Shown piece after piece: positions 7,666-17,158 of a stretch of DNA of 64,000 bases (position 1 is its first letter; each line of letters begins with the position of its first letter). Below the pieces are notes generated by a model. The model was not told the DNA's origin. It was given only the letters and a program-made list of their open reading frames with translations, and did not search any database. Made by a program: the position numbers and the translations under genes. Source of the stretch: Mangrovibacterium marinum (GTDB lineage Bacteria; Bacteroidota; Bacteroidia; Bacteroidales; Prolixibacteraceae); NCBI RefSeq assembly GCF_003046625.1, contig NZ_QAAD01000018.1:1-64000 (forward strand), read 5' to 3'.

Positions 7666-10662
7666 TTAAAATCCAACGGCCAGGCCAAGGTTAAACGAGC
7701 GAGTCATTGGGTAGGCAATACCTACTGATTCGGGATCCGACAGGTCGATTTGATCGATCGAGAACAGGTCAACACCGCGCACATACACTTTGGCTGATTT
7801 CATTCTCAGTTTCGACAATAATGAGGATGAAAACTTGTAATACACTTCAGCGTTTCTCAGTTTCAGGAAGGAGCGGTCGGCCAGCCAGATTGAGTTTGTC
7901 CGGAAGTTGTTGTCGTTGCTTTGAGCGGTCAGGCGCGGATACTTGGCAAAAGGTGTTTCCGGAGTCCAACGGTTGTCGTAATAGTTCTGCGAGATGTTGG
8001 TGTTGTTGATCAGGGGCCAGTACATGCTGCTGGTGTTTAATACAGCCGTATAGTTTTCAGCTCCCTGAAACAGAGCGCTTACACCAAATCCTTTGTATTC
8101 AACACCAACGTTGAAGGAGTAATAAATTTCGGGAACGGTGCTGTTGTAGCCCATCGGGATGGCGTCGTAGTCGTTGATGATGCCATCGTTGTTCTGATCC
8201 TTGTACTTAATGTCGCCGGCTTTCACCTCGCTAAACTGTTGTGCCGGGCTATTGGCAATGTCGGCTTCGTCGATAAAGTAGCCAATTGCCTGCAGGCCAA
8301 AGATCTGGTTCACCGGGTTGCCCGTTTCGCGCAGGTAGTCGTAAGCCCGGGGTTCTTCCAGCTTTTCTTTCACCTCGTTTTTCGCTAAGGTGAATTTGGC
8401 GCCCAGGTCCACTTTCAGGTCACCCCATTGTTTGGTGTAATTGGCGCCCGCTTCAAAGCCCCAGCTGTCCACCACGCCGGCATTCACATAAGCCGAGCTA
8501 ACACCCAGTACGGCCGAGTTGGCACCACCGGCTGACACCCAGATGTCTTTCCGTTTTTCGTAGAATCCGTCAACGCTTGCTGTAAGCCCGCCAAACAGGC
8601 CGGCATCAAGCCCCAGGTTGTATTTGATGGCTTTTTCGCGCGATGAATTCATGCTGGCCAACCGACCTTCGGCAGTACCTCCGTACCAGCTGTAGTTGTT
8701 TCCCAGGTTGTAGCCGCCGCCGCCACCAAAGCTTTGTTCCCAGTAGTCTTCGGCCGGGATATTGTCGGTGTTGATAATCCCCCATGAAGCTCTTAGTTTC
8801 AGGAAGTCAACTTGACGGGCATCTTTCAGGAAGTCCTCGTTAGAGAGCACCCATGCTGCCGAAACTGTTGGCGAATATCCCCAACGGCTACCCGGCGCCA
8901 GTTTGTTGGATGCTGAAGCCACCAGGGCAATATCGGCAATATAGCGGCTGTCGTACGCATAGTGCCCGTAAAGCGCTACATTTTGGCGGTAGTAGGTATT
9001 GTTTTGGTTGTTTTTATTCATATTCTCGAAGGAATAGATTAAGGAACCAAAGAGTTTGTTCTTGCCGAGTGAACGTTGATAGTCTGCATTGGCAATGAAA
9101 TTCATGTGGCGGTTTTGCCAGTCGAGTTTATTGCTGAAGCCGAGTTCACTGTCGGCACCTGCCGAGTAGCGGCTTGTGGCCACCGGCACACCGTCCTGCC
9201 AATCAGTTACCGCATCGCTGGCGTAGGCGAAATCTTTGTTGTGCCCTTCCCAGTAGGCGGCAATATTATCGTAGCCCAATCGTACCGAAGCACTTAAGCC
9301 TTCCAGGATTTCTTTTAAGTCCTGTGTTAACTTCACGTCGGCATACAAGGCGCGGGTATGTCCTTTGGAGTAACCTCGGGCTTGCGACAATGCAACGGGG
9401 TTGCTTCCTCCCCAGGTGGCATTCCCGCCCCATATTCCGTCGGCTGTTTTAATCGGGAAAGCTGCCGAAGGCGTGTTGTAGAGATTCGACATGATATTGT
9501 CCGAGCCAAGTCCCGGGCGCGAGAATTCGTTCAGCACCCCCATCAGGTTTACCTGAACTTGTGTGGTTGATGTCAGATCGATATCCAGGTTTGTGCGAAT
9601 GTTACCTTTCGAGAATTTTTCCTGTGTTGAATAGCCGTCATTCATTTCGGCATTATCAAAGAAGCCTTGGTTGCCCTGTAGGTTAAACATGGTGAAATAG
9701 CGCATTTTCTGGCCCCCACCACGGAAGTTAACATTGTAAATGTTCGACATACCGTTGTCGCGGAACACTTCGTTAAACCAATCGATATTGGGGTACAGGT
9801 CCGGATAGTTGCCACTTTGAAAGGCATTCAGCTCATCCTGTGAATAACGGGCCGCTTCACCATCGTTGGCTAAGGCCTCGTTAACAGCCTGAGCGTAGGT
9901 ATAGGAATCCACCATCTCCGGCATCCGGGTTTGCGTTTTAAAACCGTGATCGAAACTCACGTTTACATCGTTGGTTTTGTATTTTCCGCGAATGGTTTTA
10001 ATGGAAAGCACCCCGTTAATACCCCGGTAGCCGTAAAGAGCCACCGCCGCCGCATCGCGCAATACCGACACGGACTCAACCTCTTCGGGAACAACATACT
10101 TGATGTCGCGTTCCAGTCCGTCAACCAGCACCAGGATGCCATTGGTGGAAAGCGTTTGCAGTCCGCGAATATAGAAGGAAGGTTCCTGATCCCAGGCCGG
10201 GCCGCTGTTTTGCAGGGTCGACAAGCCCAGAGCATTGCCGTATAGTGAGTTGGCAATACTGAATGCCGAGCGGTTGTTCACATCCTGCGAAGAGCTTTTG
10301 GAGATGGCTGCCGTTGATTCGGCCACTGTTTGACGGATACCGAAGCCGCGGTCGACTGACTCGGAAGCCAAGTCCATTTTTATACTCATTGCGTTTTCGG
10401 TGTCTACCGGAATCACTTTCGTACTATTGTCGGAAGTCACAATTCGCAGCTGATCGTTGGCCGTGACGAACAATTGAAATTTTCCTGCTTTGTCGGTATA
10501 TACCTTAATCGCAGGGTCTGCCGTCGAAACAACTAAGGCGCCCGACACCGGGTTGCCATAGCGGTCGGTTACCTGGCCTGAGGCACTCAGGTTCTGAGAC
10601 CAGGCGTTTATGCCTAGGAGCATAAACGTGGCTAAAACTATAATCTTGTATCTTGTAAGCAT
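7666..10662 (-). CDS. SusC/RagA-type TonB-linked outer membrane transporter (pair 2)
   Basis: 998 residues with signal peptide (about 1-22, ending AWSQ), a short CarboxypepD_reg-like domain (about 25-95, SASGQVTDRYGNPVSGALV), a plug with the SusC signature SILVLVDGLERDI-type stretch (about 175) and SVSVLRDAAAVALYGYRGINGVLSIKT, then a beta-barrel ending in aromatic F (LGLAVGF). It imports oligosaccharides across the outer membrane using TonB energy. It is somewhat shorter than the first SusC in the locus (1063 residues) and clearly a different paralogue; its plug has AAAVALYG where most SusC proteins have ASATAIYG. Preceded by SusD pair 1 with a 32-bp gap, so a SusC-SusD-SusC-SusD operon. Confidence 0.96.
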   Translation of the reverse strand: MLTRYKIIVLATFMLLGINAWSQNLSASGQVTDRYGNPVSGALVVSTADPAIKVYTDKAGKFQLFVTANDQLRIVTSDNSTKVIPVDTENAMSIKMDLASESVDRGFGIRQTVAESTAAISKSSSQDVNNRSAFSIANSLYGNALGLSTLQNSGPAWDQEPSFYIRGLQTLSTNGILVLVDGLERDIKYVVPEEVESVSVLRDAAAVALYGYRGINGVLSIKTIRGKYKTNDVNVSFDHGFKTQTRMPEMVDSYTYAQAVNEALANDGEAARYSQDELNAFQSGNYPDLYPNIDWFNEVFRDNGMSNIYNVNFRGGGQKMRYFTMFNLQGNQGFFDNAEMNDGYSTQEKFSKGNIRTNLDIDLTSTTQVQVNLMGVLNEFSRPGLGSDNIMSNLYNTPSAAFPIKTADGIWGGNATWGGSNPVALSQARGYSKGHTRALYADVKLTQDLKEILEGLSASVRLGYDNIAAYWEGHNKDFAYASDAVTDWQDGVPVATSRYSAGADSELGFSNKLDWQNRHMNFIANADYQRSLGKNKLFGSLIYSFENMNKNNQNNTYYRQNVALYGHYAYDSRYIADIALVASASNKLAPGSRWGYSPTVSAAWVLSNEDFLKDARQVDFLKLRASWGIINTDNIPAEDYWEQSFGGGGGYNLGNNYSWYGGTAEGRLASMNSSREKAIKYNLGLDAGLFGGLTASVDGFYEKRKDIWVSAGGANSAVLGVSSAYVNAGVVDSWGFEAGANYTKQWGDLKVDLGAKFTLAKNEVKEKLEEPRAYDYLRETGNPVNQIFGLQAIGYFIDEADIANSPAQQFSEVKAGDIKYKDQNNDGIINDYDAIPMGYNSTVPEIYYSFNVGVEYKGFGVSALFQGAENYTAVLNTSSMYWPLINNTNISQNYYDNRWTPETPFAKYPRLTAQSNDNNFRTNSIWLADRSFLKLRNAEVYYKFSSSLLSKLRMKSAKVYVRGVDLFSIDQIDLSDPESVGIAYPMTRSFNLGLAVGF

Positions 10663-10694
10663 ACTAATCTGTTTTTAATGATTTACACCCTGGT

Positions 10695-12581
10695 TTACCA
10701 TCCCGGATTTTGAGTCAGGCCGTAACCTTTGTTCACCTCAACCGGCGGGAAGGCCGCTAGATACCATTTGGGGCTGAAGCTGGTCCACCAGGCTCTTTTG
10801 GCATTTGTTAACTCGAATTTGCTGTAGGTAAATTCCGTTGGACGCGGACCGCGTGTTGAGGCGTCTTTGTCGGACCAGGAGTCTTGTACACCGTCGGCCC
10901 GGTAAATACGAAGACCGTGGAGTTGTTTTTGGAACAAGTCGGCTCGTTTGTTACGGATCAGGTCGAACAGGCGAACATCTTCCAGCCCTAGTTCGCAGGC
11001 CCGTTCACGAAGGATTTCTTCCATCAGTACATCAGCATCCGACAAGTTTTTGTCCGGGTTACTGGCCTCCAGTCCACCCATTCCTACGCGGGCACGCACT
11101 TGGTCGACCATGTTGATGGCTTCGCCGGTTCTGCCGGCTTTTAACAGGGCTTCAGCATAAATCAGGTATACTTCCGAGAGGCGCAAATAAGGCCACAAGG
11201 TGGGTTTGTTCAGGTTGGCCGAGAAATCCAGAATGAATTTGTAGTTGGCATAGCCGGTAGCATATTGGCCGGTTTCCAGTTCCGAATTTTGACGGGCTTC
11301 GCGGCCGCCAACCCACAATTCAGCCTGGCGTCCCTGGTAGCTGGCGCCTTCCACCAGGATGGTTTCGAAGAGGCGCGGGTCGCGTTGCGTAAACATGTTG
11401 GCCACATCATTGGGGTCATCCCAGTCAAAGGGCGTTCCATCGGCCATGGGGAACATTTCAACATATTCCTGGGTTGGAGTGAATGCTCCGTTCATGTTCG
11501 ACTGCGGAAAATAATAGTTCCACTGCCAGTTGCTGCCGTAGGTGTAGCGCACGCGGGTTGAAATCAGCATCTCGGGGTTGGCTGCACCACTACCACGGGT
11601 AAAGTAGGCATTGCGGAAAGCTGTTCGATAGTCAGCGGGGCTTGTTCCAGCGGCTTGCACCAAACCATAAACACCTTTTTGATTCAGCTCGGTAAAGAAG
11701 CTTTCGCAGGCCTGCAATAATTCAGTCCATAGTTCGGGTTTGTAAGCTCCGTACCATACCTGCAAGTTGGTAACCGCTTCCTGTGGGCCTTCGGTGCAGT
11801 AAGGTTCACTGTCGTTGAACAGCGGGCTGGCCGCAAACAGCAGCACTTTGCATTTTAGCGCCATAGCAGCAGCGCGTGTAAAGCGCCCGTCCCAGTTGGA
11901 GATGTCGGCAGCATCGAGCGACCAAGGGAGGTCGGCAGCAGCCTGATCCAGCAGTTGGGTCATGAACGTCACGGTTGCATCAACCGTTCCGCGTTCAAAC
12001 TGATAAGCCGAAGCATCGTTGCTCACTTGAATGGCGTGATCCAGGATGGGAAGTCCTCCGTAGTGGCGGAACATGTCGAAATAGCGGGAGGCAATAATGA
12101 CTTTGGCTTCAGCCTTCAGTCGTTTTTTCTCGGCTTCATCCATATCGGGTACGCGATCTACATTTTCGATGAAGATCCAGCTTTGGCGAATGGCCTCCCA
12201 GGTTTCTTCGTTAGTGTAGCCAAAGCGGGTATCGCTTCCGCTTTCGGTTCCGGCGCTGTAGCTGCCCGAGTAGTAGTGGCGGTTCACACCATCCCAGCTT
12301 AGGTGGCTGTGCCAGCAGTCGGAAAGGGTCTCGAACATGCCCATGTTCATTTTATTGTCAATGCTGTTCCAGTAAATTGGCAGCCCGTAGTATAATTTGC
12401 TGTAGTCGTTCCACAAAAAACGACGGGCATATTCGGCACTATTGAAGATGGTGTCCTGGGTGACGTCTACCCCCGGTTGTTTTTCCAGGAATGAGTCGCC
12501 CACTGCGAAGTCATCCACGCAGGATGTCAGAGCAATACCTCCCAGCAGGATGGCAGCACAAAATATTTTTATTTTTTTCAT
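10695..12581 (-). CDS. SusD/RagB-type glycan-binding lipoprotein (pair 1)
   Basis: 628 residues from the start chosen (MKKIKIF), which yields a lipoprotein signal with LTSC and Cys21; a second in-frame ATG at 12596 would add five residues (MTLIN) and cannot be excluded. SusD family: RLKAEAKVIIASRYFDMFRHYGGLP, RAAAMALKCKVLLFAASPLFND, EVYLIYAEALLKAGRTGEAINMVDQVRARVG, ILRERACELGLEDVRLFDLIR, and the C-terminal GYGLTQNPGW ending. It lies 24 bp downstream of the first SusC gene. Expected to form the lid of that SusC and bind the glycan at the surface. Confidence 0.95.
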   Translation of the reverse strand: MKKIKIFCAAILLGGIALTSCVDDFAVGDSFLEKQPGVDVTQDTIFNSAEYARRFLWNDYSKLYYGLPIYWNSIDNKMNMGMFETLSDCWHSHLSWDGVNRHYYSGSYSAGTESGSDTRFGYTNEETWEAIRQSWIFIENVDRVPDMDEAEKKRLKAEAKVIIASRYFDMFRHYGGLPILDHAIQVSNDASAYQFERGTVDATVTFMTQLLDQAAADLPWSLDAADISNWDGRFTRAAAMALKCKVLLFAASPLFNDSEPYCTEGPQEAVTNLQVWYGAYKPELWTELLQACESFFTELNQKGVYGLVQAAGTSPADYRTAFRNAYFTRGSGAANPEMLISTRVRYTYGSNWQWNYYFPQSNMNGAFTPTQEYVEMFPMADGTPFDWDDPNDVANMFTQRDPRLFETILVEGASYQGRQAELWVGGREARQNSELETGQYATGYANYKFILDFSANLNKPTLWPYLRLSEVYLIYAEALLKAGRTGEAINMVDQVRARVGMGGLEASNPDKNLSDADVLMEEILRERACELGLEDVRLFDLIRNKRADLFQKQLHGLRIYRADGVQDSWSDKDASTRGPRPTEFTYSKFELTNAKRAWWTSFSPKWYLAAFPPVEVNKGYGLTQNPGW

Positions 12582-12605
12582 ATTTATTAGCGTCATGGTT
12601 TACAA

Positions 12606-15600
12606 TTAAAAGCCAACCTTCAAACCGAGGTTGAACACACGGGTAAGCGGATATTGGGGGCGCGAACTGGTTCTTGATTCGGGGTCGCCCAACTTGAATT
12701 TCGAGAAAGTCAACAAGTTGTATCCGTTCAGGTAGATGCGGCAATTTTCGACACCGGCACGTTTGAGTAACGGGAAGTTCATTTTGTAACCGATTTCAAC
12801 GTTTTTCAGACGAACATAGTTTGAATTAACCAGGAACAGGTCTGAACTTTGGTAGTTGTTGGTTTTGTGGGCCAGTGTTGCCCGAGGCAATTTGGCTGTT
12901 GCTGCCGTTTCGGGTGTCCACCGTTGTTCGTACTGGTAAAGCAAGAGTCCTTTACCGTTGGTATCGCCCAGAGGTTCGCGGAAGGTTTCCTGCAGCAAAC
13001 GGCTGGTGTTGAAAGCGCCGGTCCATTGCGAGCTGAAATCGAAGTTCTTCCACTCGAAGCCCACTTGCATTCCGACAACATATTCGGGAACGTCGGTGTA
13101 GCCAGCTTTGGTGATATCGTCCGAGTCGATAATTCCGTCTTTGTTCAGGTCAACATACACCACATCGCCGGGTTCCAGTCCGCCGGCATGTTCGGCAATG
13201 TCAATCCCGTATTGTTTTTTGTAGCGTTCGTTGGCGGTGTCGTCATAAAATCCCCAGAATTTACGGATGATGTTCGATCCCAGCGGACGACCCGTTTCCC
13301 ACATATAGTTTTCGTTGGGCTGTACTTCGCCCTGCTCGATGATTTTGTTGCGTGCAAAGGAGAAATTGCCATTGACCCAGTAGCGGAAATCTTTGCCGAC
13401 GTTGTCATTCCATTTCATCGATACTTCATAACCATGATTGTCCACAACTCCCAGGTTAATCACCGGCAAGGTTACTCCAACAATACCGGGAACCGTTTCG
13501 GAGCGTAACAGAATGTCTTCGCGATGTTCTTTGAAAACATCCACCGACAGTTTAAAACGTTCGCGAAGGAAGGCCAGGTCAATTCCGTAGTTTTGTTTGT
13601 GGGCTTTCTCCCAGGTTACCAATGGGTTGGATTTGGCTGCTTCGTAAGCTCCCGACTGGCTCGAACCTACGTTGGTCCCAAAGTTGTAGCCACTGCCGCC
13701 AAGTACGTACGAGTCGGGGATATACAGGAAGCGGCTGTTGCCGAATTTGTCGTTACCAACAATCCCGTACGAAGCACGAAGCTTCATGTAGTTGACGATG
13801 TGTTTTACATTGGCCATGAAGTTTTCTTCGGTAACTACCCAGCCCAGCGAGCCGGCCGGGAAGAAGCCGTAGCGTTTGCCCGGAGCAAAGTTTTCGGATC
13901 CGTTATAACCCACGTTAAACTCGGCCATGTAGCGGGTTTTATAGTCGTAGGTTACACGACCAACCAAGCCTACATAACCCGAAGGAATATCGGTATAGGA
14001 TGCCGGATAATAGGTTTTCGATTGGGTGTAAAGGGCGAGAGCACCGATGGTATGGTCGCCGAATTTCCGGTCGTAGTTCAAACTGGTTTCAGCATACCAG
14101 TTCCGTCCCTGCGAATAGCTTTCGCCATATCCCAGTTCGCCGTCGTCGCCGCTCTTGCGGTATTCGATGGTGCCATTTGTCTCAACCGGTGTGTAATAGG
14201 CAATTGATGAACTACGTGATTTAAGCTGTGTGTAACTACTGTTGTATGCTCCTTTCATTTTGAAAGACAGCCCTTTGGTTACAAAATCGAGTTTTTGACG
14301 TAAGGCGATGTCAACGTTCAGGTCATTCACATTGCGGCGATTATAACCTTTGCCGTAGTAAGGACTTAAACCATCGGTTCCCACGCCGGGGATATAGTCG
14401 GGGTTGCTCACAATACGTTTTCCATCAATAATACCGGCTCCACCAAAGGGCGTTGCCCAGTACAGCTGGCGAAACAACTGATTTTGATCTTCGTTTGAGA
14501 TGGGCGTTGTGCGGGTTGATGTGTTACCACCAAGGTTTACCGACAGCAGGGTCGAATTGGTTAAATCGAAGTCGAGGTTCGCCCGGTAGTTGTAGCGTTT
14601 ATAATCGAAGTTGAAGTTGTAGCCTACGTCGAAGGTTTTGAAAAGCCCTTCCTGTGTGTAGGCACCTATCGATACAAAATAGCGAACCTTTTCAACACCT
14701 CCCGAGATGCTTACGTTGTGTTGCGACTGCATGGCGCCATCTTTTAGCAAGTAGTCCATCCAGTCCATATCCGGGTAGAGGATCGGGTTGGAGTGGGTGC
14801 GGAAGGCTTCCAGCACTTCAGGTTGGTATCTTAAGGCATCGGTCGATACGCCATCGTTTTGTTGTGCTTCGTTATAGAAGCTGGCGTATTGGTAGCTGTT
14901 GGCAAACTCCAGCAGTTTGGTTGGCACCTGCACCCCAACCGACGTTGAGAAGTTGATTTTTGCCTGCCCTTCGGTACCGCGTTTGGTGGTAATTAAGATA
15001 ACGCCGTTGGCACCACGCACCCCAAATACCGCTGTTGCCGAAGCATCTTTCAAAACGGTAATACTTTCAATTTCGTTGGGGTCGATTGAGTTGAAGTCGC
15101 GCTCAACACCGTCGACCTGAATCAACGGGCTGGTGCCGTTTGAAGTTGCCACCCCGCGGATATAGATGTCGGCCGCATCGGCACCCGGTTCCCCTGAATA
15201 CTGAACCGATGATAAACCGGTGACTGCGCCCGACAGTGCGTTGGCTACTGATCCGGTCGGGGTTTTTAACAGGTCGTCGCCGGTCATGGCCGAGATTGCC
15301 CCGGTGATGGTTACTTTTTTCTGTGTCCCGTAGGCCACAGCAACCACTTCGCCGATACCGATCGTCGATTCTTCCAGACTGACATTAATAACGGTCTGCG
15401 AGCCAATCTCGATTTCCTGCGTGCTGTAGCCAACAAATGACACAACCAGGGTTCCGCCATTATCGGGAATCGACAGGTTGTAGTTCCCGTCAATGTCGGT
15501 AACTGCCCCGATCGTCGTTCCCTTAATGGTGACGGTTGCTCCGGGGACGCCAACCTTGGTTTGGTCGACTACTTTACCACGAATCGTTCGTTTTTGTTGA

Positions 15601-15797
15601 TTCTGGCTTGTCAGGTTTTGAGCCGTTTGGCTGGAGGCTGAGGGCTTCTGCTCATACCTGTTGCCGGTATTCTTTTCGGCAGCCCAAGACGACATCGAAC
15701 TTACTCCCATGACCCATAGACTCAGAAAAGTCATGCGGAGCAAGGATTTTGCGTTGCTTCTCATTCGGAAGCTACTCCTTGTGCATCTTTGTTTCAT
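12606..15797 (-). CDS. SusC/RagA-type TonB-linked outer membrane transporter (pair 1)
   Basis: 1063 residues. A long basic N-terminus (MKQRCTRSSFRMRSNAKS) precedes the hydrophobic signal core (about 22-38), as in many SusC proteins. Then a CarboxypepD_reg-like domain (about 70-150: GKVVDQTKVGVPGATVTIKGT), a plug with SPLIQVDGVERDFNSIDPNEIESITVLKDASATAVFG (region about residues 215-255) and a barrel ending LGLKVGF. It follows the GH16 gene by 87 bp on the same strand and is the first transporter gene of the locus. Expected to import the oligosaccharides released by the surface GH16 enzyme. Confidence 0.96.
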   Translation of the reverse strand: MKQRCTRSSFRMRSNAKSLLRMTFLSLWVMGVSSMSSWAAEKNTGNRYEQKPSASSQTAQNLTSQNQQKRTIRGKVVDQTKVGVPGATVTIKGTTIGAVTDIDGNYNLSIPDNGGTLVVSFVGYSTQEIEIGSQTVINVSLEESTIGIGEVVAVAYGTQKKVTITGAISAMTGDDLLKTPTGSVANALSGAVTGLSSVQYSGEPGADAADIYIRGVATSNGTSPLIQVDGVERDFNSIDPNEIESITVLKDASATAVFGVRGANGVILITTKRGTEGQAKINFSTSVGVQVPTKLLEFANSYQYASFYNEAQQNDGVSTDALRYQPEVLEAFRTHSNPILYPDMDWMDYLLKDGAMQSQHNVSISGGVEKVRYFVSIGAYTQEGLFKTFDVGYNFNFDYKRYNYRANLDFDLTNSTLLSVNLGGNTSTRTTPISNEDQNQLFRQLYWATPFGGAGIIDGKRIVSNPDYIPGVGTDGLSPYYGKGYNRRNVNDLNVDIALRQKLDFVTKGLSFKMKGAYNSSYTQLKSRSSSIAYYTPVETNGTIEYRKSGDDGELGYGESYSQGRNWYAETSLNYDRKFGDHTIGALALYTQSKTYYPASYTDIPSGYVGLVGRVTYDYKTRYMAEFNVGYNGSENFAPGKRYGFFPAGSLGWVVTEENFMANVKHIVNYMKLRASYGIVGNDKFGNSRFLYIPDSYVLGGSGYNFGTNVGSSQSGAYEAAKSNPLVTWEKAHKQNYGIDLAFLRERFKLSVDVFKEHREDILLRSETVPGIVGVTLPVINLGVVDNHGYEVSMKWNDNVGKDFRYWVNGNFSFARNKIIEQGEVQPNENYMWETGRPLGSNIIRKFWGFYDDTANERYKKQYGIDIAEHAGGLEPGDVVYVDLNKDGIIDSDDITKAGYTDVPEYVVGMQVGFEWKNFDFSSQWTGAFNTSRLLQETFREPLGDTNGKGLLLYQYEQRWTPETAATAKLPRATLAHKTNNYQSSDLFLVNSNYVRLKNVEIGYKMNFPLLKRAGVENCRIYLNGYNLLTFSKFKLGDPESRTSSRPQYPLTRVFNLGLKVGF

Positions 15798-15884
15798 AGA
15801 TTAGAGATGATTTATTTATTGTTTAAAATTCTGTGAGAGCTTTCGTAATTCGTATCTGATGCGTTGGTTTAATTGATCTTGGTA

Positions 15885-16805
15885 TTACTGATATACACGA
15901 ACATAATCGACCTCGTAGCGCAGGGGGAAGCCCGAGTCGATGGGGGTTCCGCCATTGGCGCCGATGGCCAGGTTGAGCAGCAGGTAAAATTTTTGCGGGT
16001 CGACAAACGGATTGCGGCTGTCGGCATTTCGCGTTTTGGTCAGGTCGGTTTCGTTCAGCAGCTCGCCATCCAGATACAGGCGGATGCTGTTGCTGTCCCA
16101 TTTCATGGCCCAGATATGGAATTGGTCGGCCCACTGGGGATCGCGGCTTGTAAAATCGCTCAGCTTTTTGGTCACGCTGTCCCAGGCTGCTTGGTAGCGT
16201 TGGGCCGTTCCCCAGGCTACATTGGCCAGAATATGAGGCTCGTCATTGATTCGGTAAAATTCCATCATATCGATTTCGCCGTTATCGGGCCATTCGCCAT
16301 CGGTTCCCAGCAGCCAGATGGCCGGCCACGAGCCGCTTCGGGGGTCAATCTTTGCGCGCACTTCATAATAGCCGCCGGCAGGCCACTCGTGCAGCCCTTT
16401 GGTGATCAGGCACGATGAACTGTAGTGGGCGTACTCGCGGCTGTTGCGCCAGTCGTGCGCTGTTGGACTGTAGGAGGGGTTGGCAATTTTTTGCTGGCGG
16501 CCTTCAATAATTAGTGTGCCGTTTTCGCATCGCGCATTATCGGGTTGGTACCATTGTAATTCCTGGTTGCGGACAAATCCGTATTCGTAGTTCCAGTTGG
16601 CCGGATCGGGGGTGCCGATATGGTCAAACTCGTCATTCCAAACCAGTGTTAGTCCTTCTTTGTGGCGGGGAATCGGATCGGTTTGCACGTTTTGCATGCA
16701 GTTGGCAGTAGCGCAAATGGGAAGCCCGCAGCAAAGCAGCAAGGGGGCTGTCAGCCTAATTTGTTTTTGAATGCGAATTACAGTTTGGTTCAGTTTGGAT
16801 AACAT
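15885..16805 (-). CDS. GH16 family endo-beta-glycanase (laminarinase/galactanase type)
   Basis: 306 residues with an N-terminal hydrophobic segment (about 18-36, ends CATANC; a lipid-modified Cys is possible but the lipobox is poor). GH16 jelly-roll domain about 52-306. Catalytic signature EIDMME at 177-182 (nucleophile E177, acid/base E182), the ExDxxE form with the extra residue seen in bacterial endo-beta-1,3-glucanases and endo-beta-1,3-galactanases (subfamily GH16_3). WNDEF near residue 56 and the C-terminal YEVDYVRVYQ are also family hallmarks. First gene of the minus-strand PUL operon, divergent from the HTCS regulator. In context the most likely role is opening the polysaccharide backbone at the cell surface; beta-1,3-galactan or beta-1,3-glucan are the candidates. 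Confidence 0.93.
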   Translation of the reverse strand: MLSKLNQTVIRIQKQIRLTAPLLLCCGLPICATANCMQNVQTDPIPRHKEGLTLVWNDEFDHIGTPDPANWNYEYGFVRNQELQWYQPDNARCENGTLIIEGRQQKIANPSYSPTAHDWRNSREYAHYSSSCLITKGLHEWPAGGYYEVRAKIDPRSGSWPAIWLLGTDGEWPDNGEIDMMEFYRINDEPHILANVAWGTAQRYQAAWDSVTKKLSDFTSRDPQWADQFHIWAMKWDSNSIRLYLDGELLNETDLTKTRNADSRNPFVDPQKFYLLLNLAIGANGGTPIDSGFPLRYEVDYVRVYQ

Positions 16806-17158
16806 GATCTCAAAAGTTTAGTCGAATGATTGTCCTCATGTCAGAGGCACAAACAAATGTGGGTATTTCAGATGGCGGGGGATAGAATGAATTCGATTTA
16901 TACTGATACGGATTTGCCAGGAGTGCTAATTATTCGATAAAGGCTATCAATTATTCGATTCCTTCGCTTGTGAAATTTGATGATTGACCTCTTTTTGGTC
17001 GTTGTAAGTTGTTTGAAAAGAGTTGTGTATAGTTGTTGTGGAGGGCTGGTGCAGAAAAAGCATACTTTACGAGGCGGATTGCGCTATTTTTGCAGTGATA
17101 AATAATTCGATTACTTTTTCGAAGTTTAACTGTTGTATCAAACCTAAGCCAGGAAGCC
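16806..17158. promoter_or_regulatory. Divergent control region between GH16 and the HTCS regulator
   Basis: A 353-bp AT-rich gene-free region between divergent genes. It contains an 11-bp direct repeat AATTATTCGAT at 16928-16938 and 16949-16959, start to start 21 bp (two helical turns), and a third related site ATAATTCGATTAC at 17102-17114. A -7 element TATTTTTG lies at 17085-17092, 66 bp before the regulator's ATG; the matching -33 element is weak. HTCS proteins carry AraC-type DNA-binding domains that often bind paired direct repeats, so these are candidate operators for GH16-sus activation, with the third site positioned for autoregulation. Binding is inference. Confidence 0.5.
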
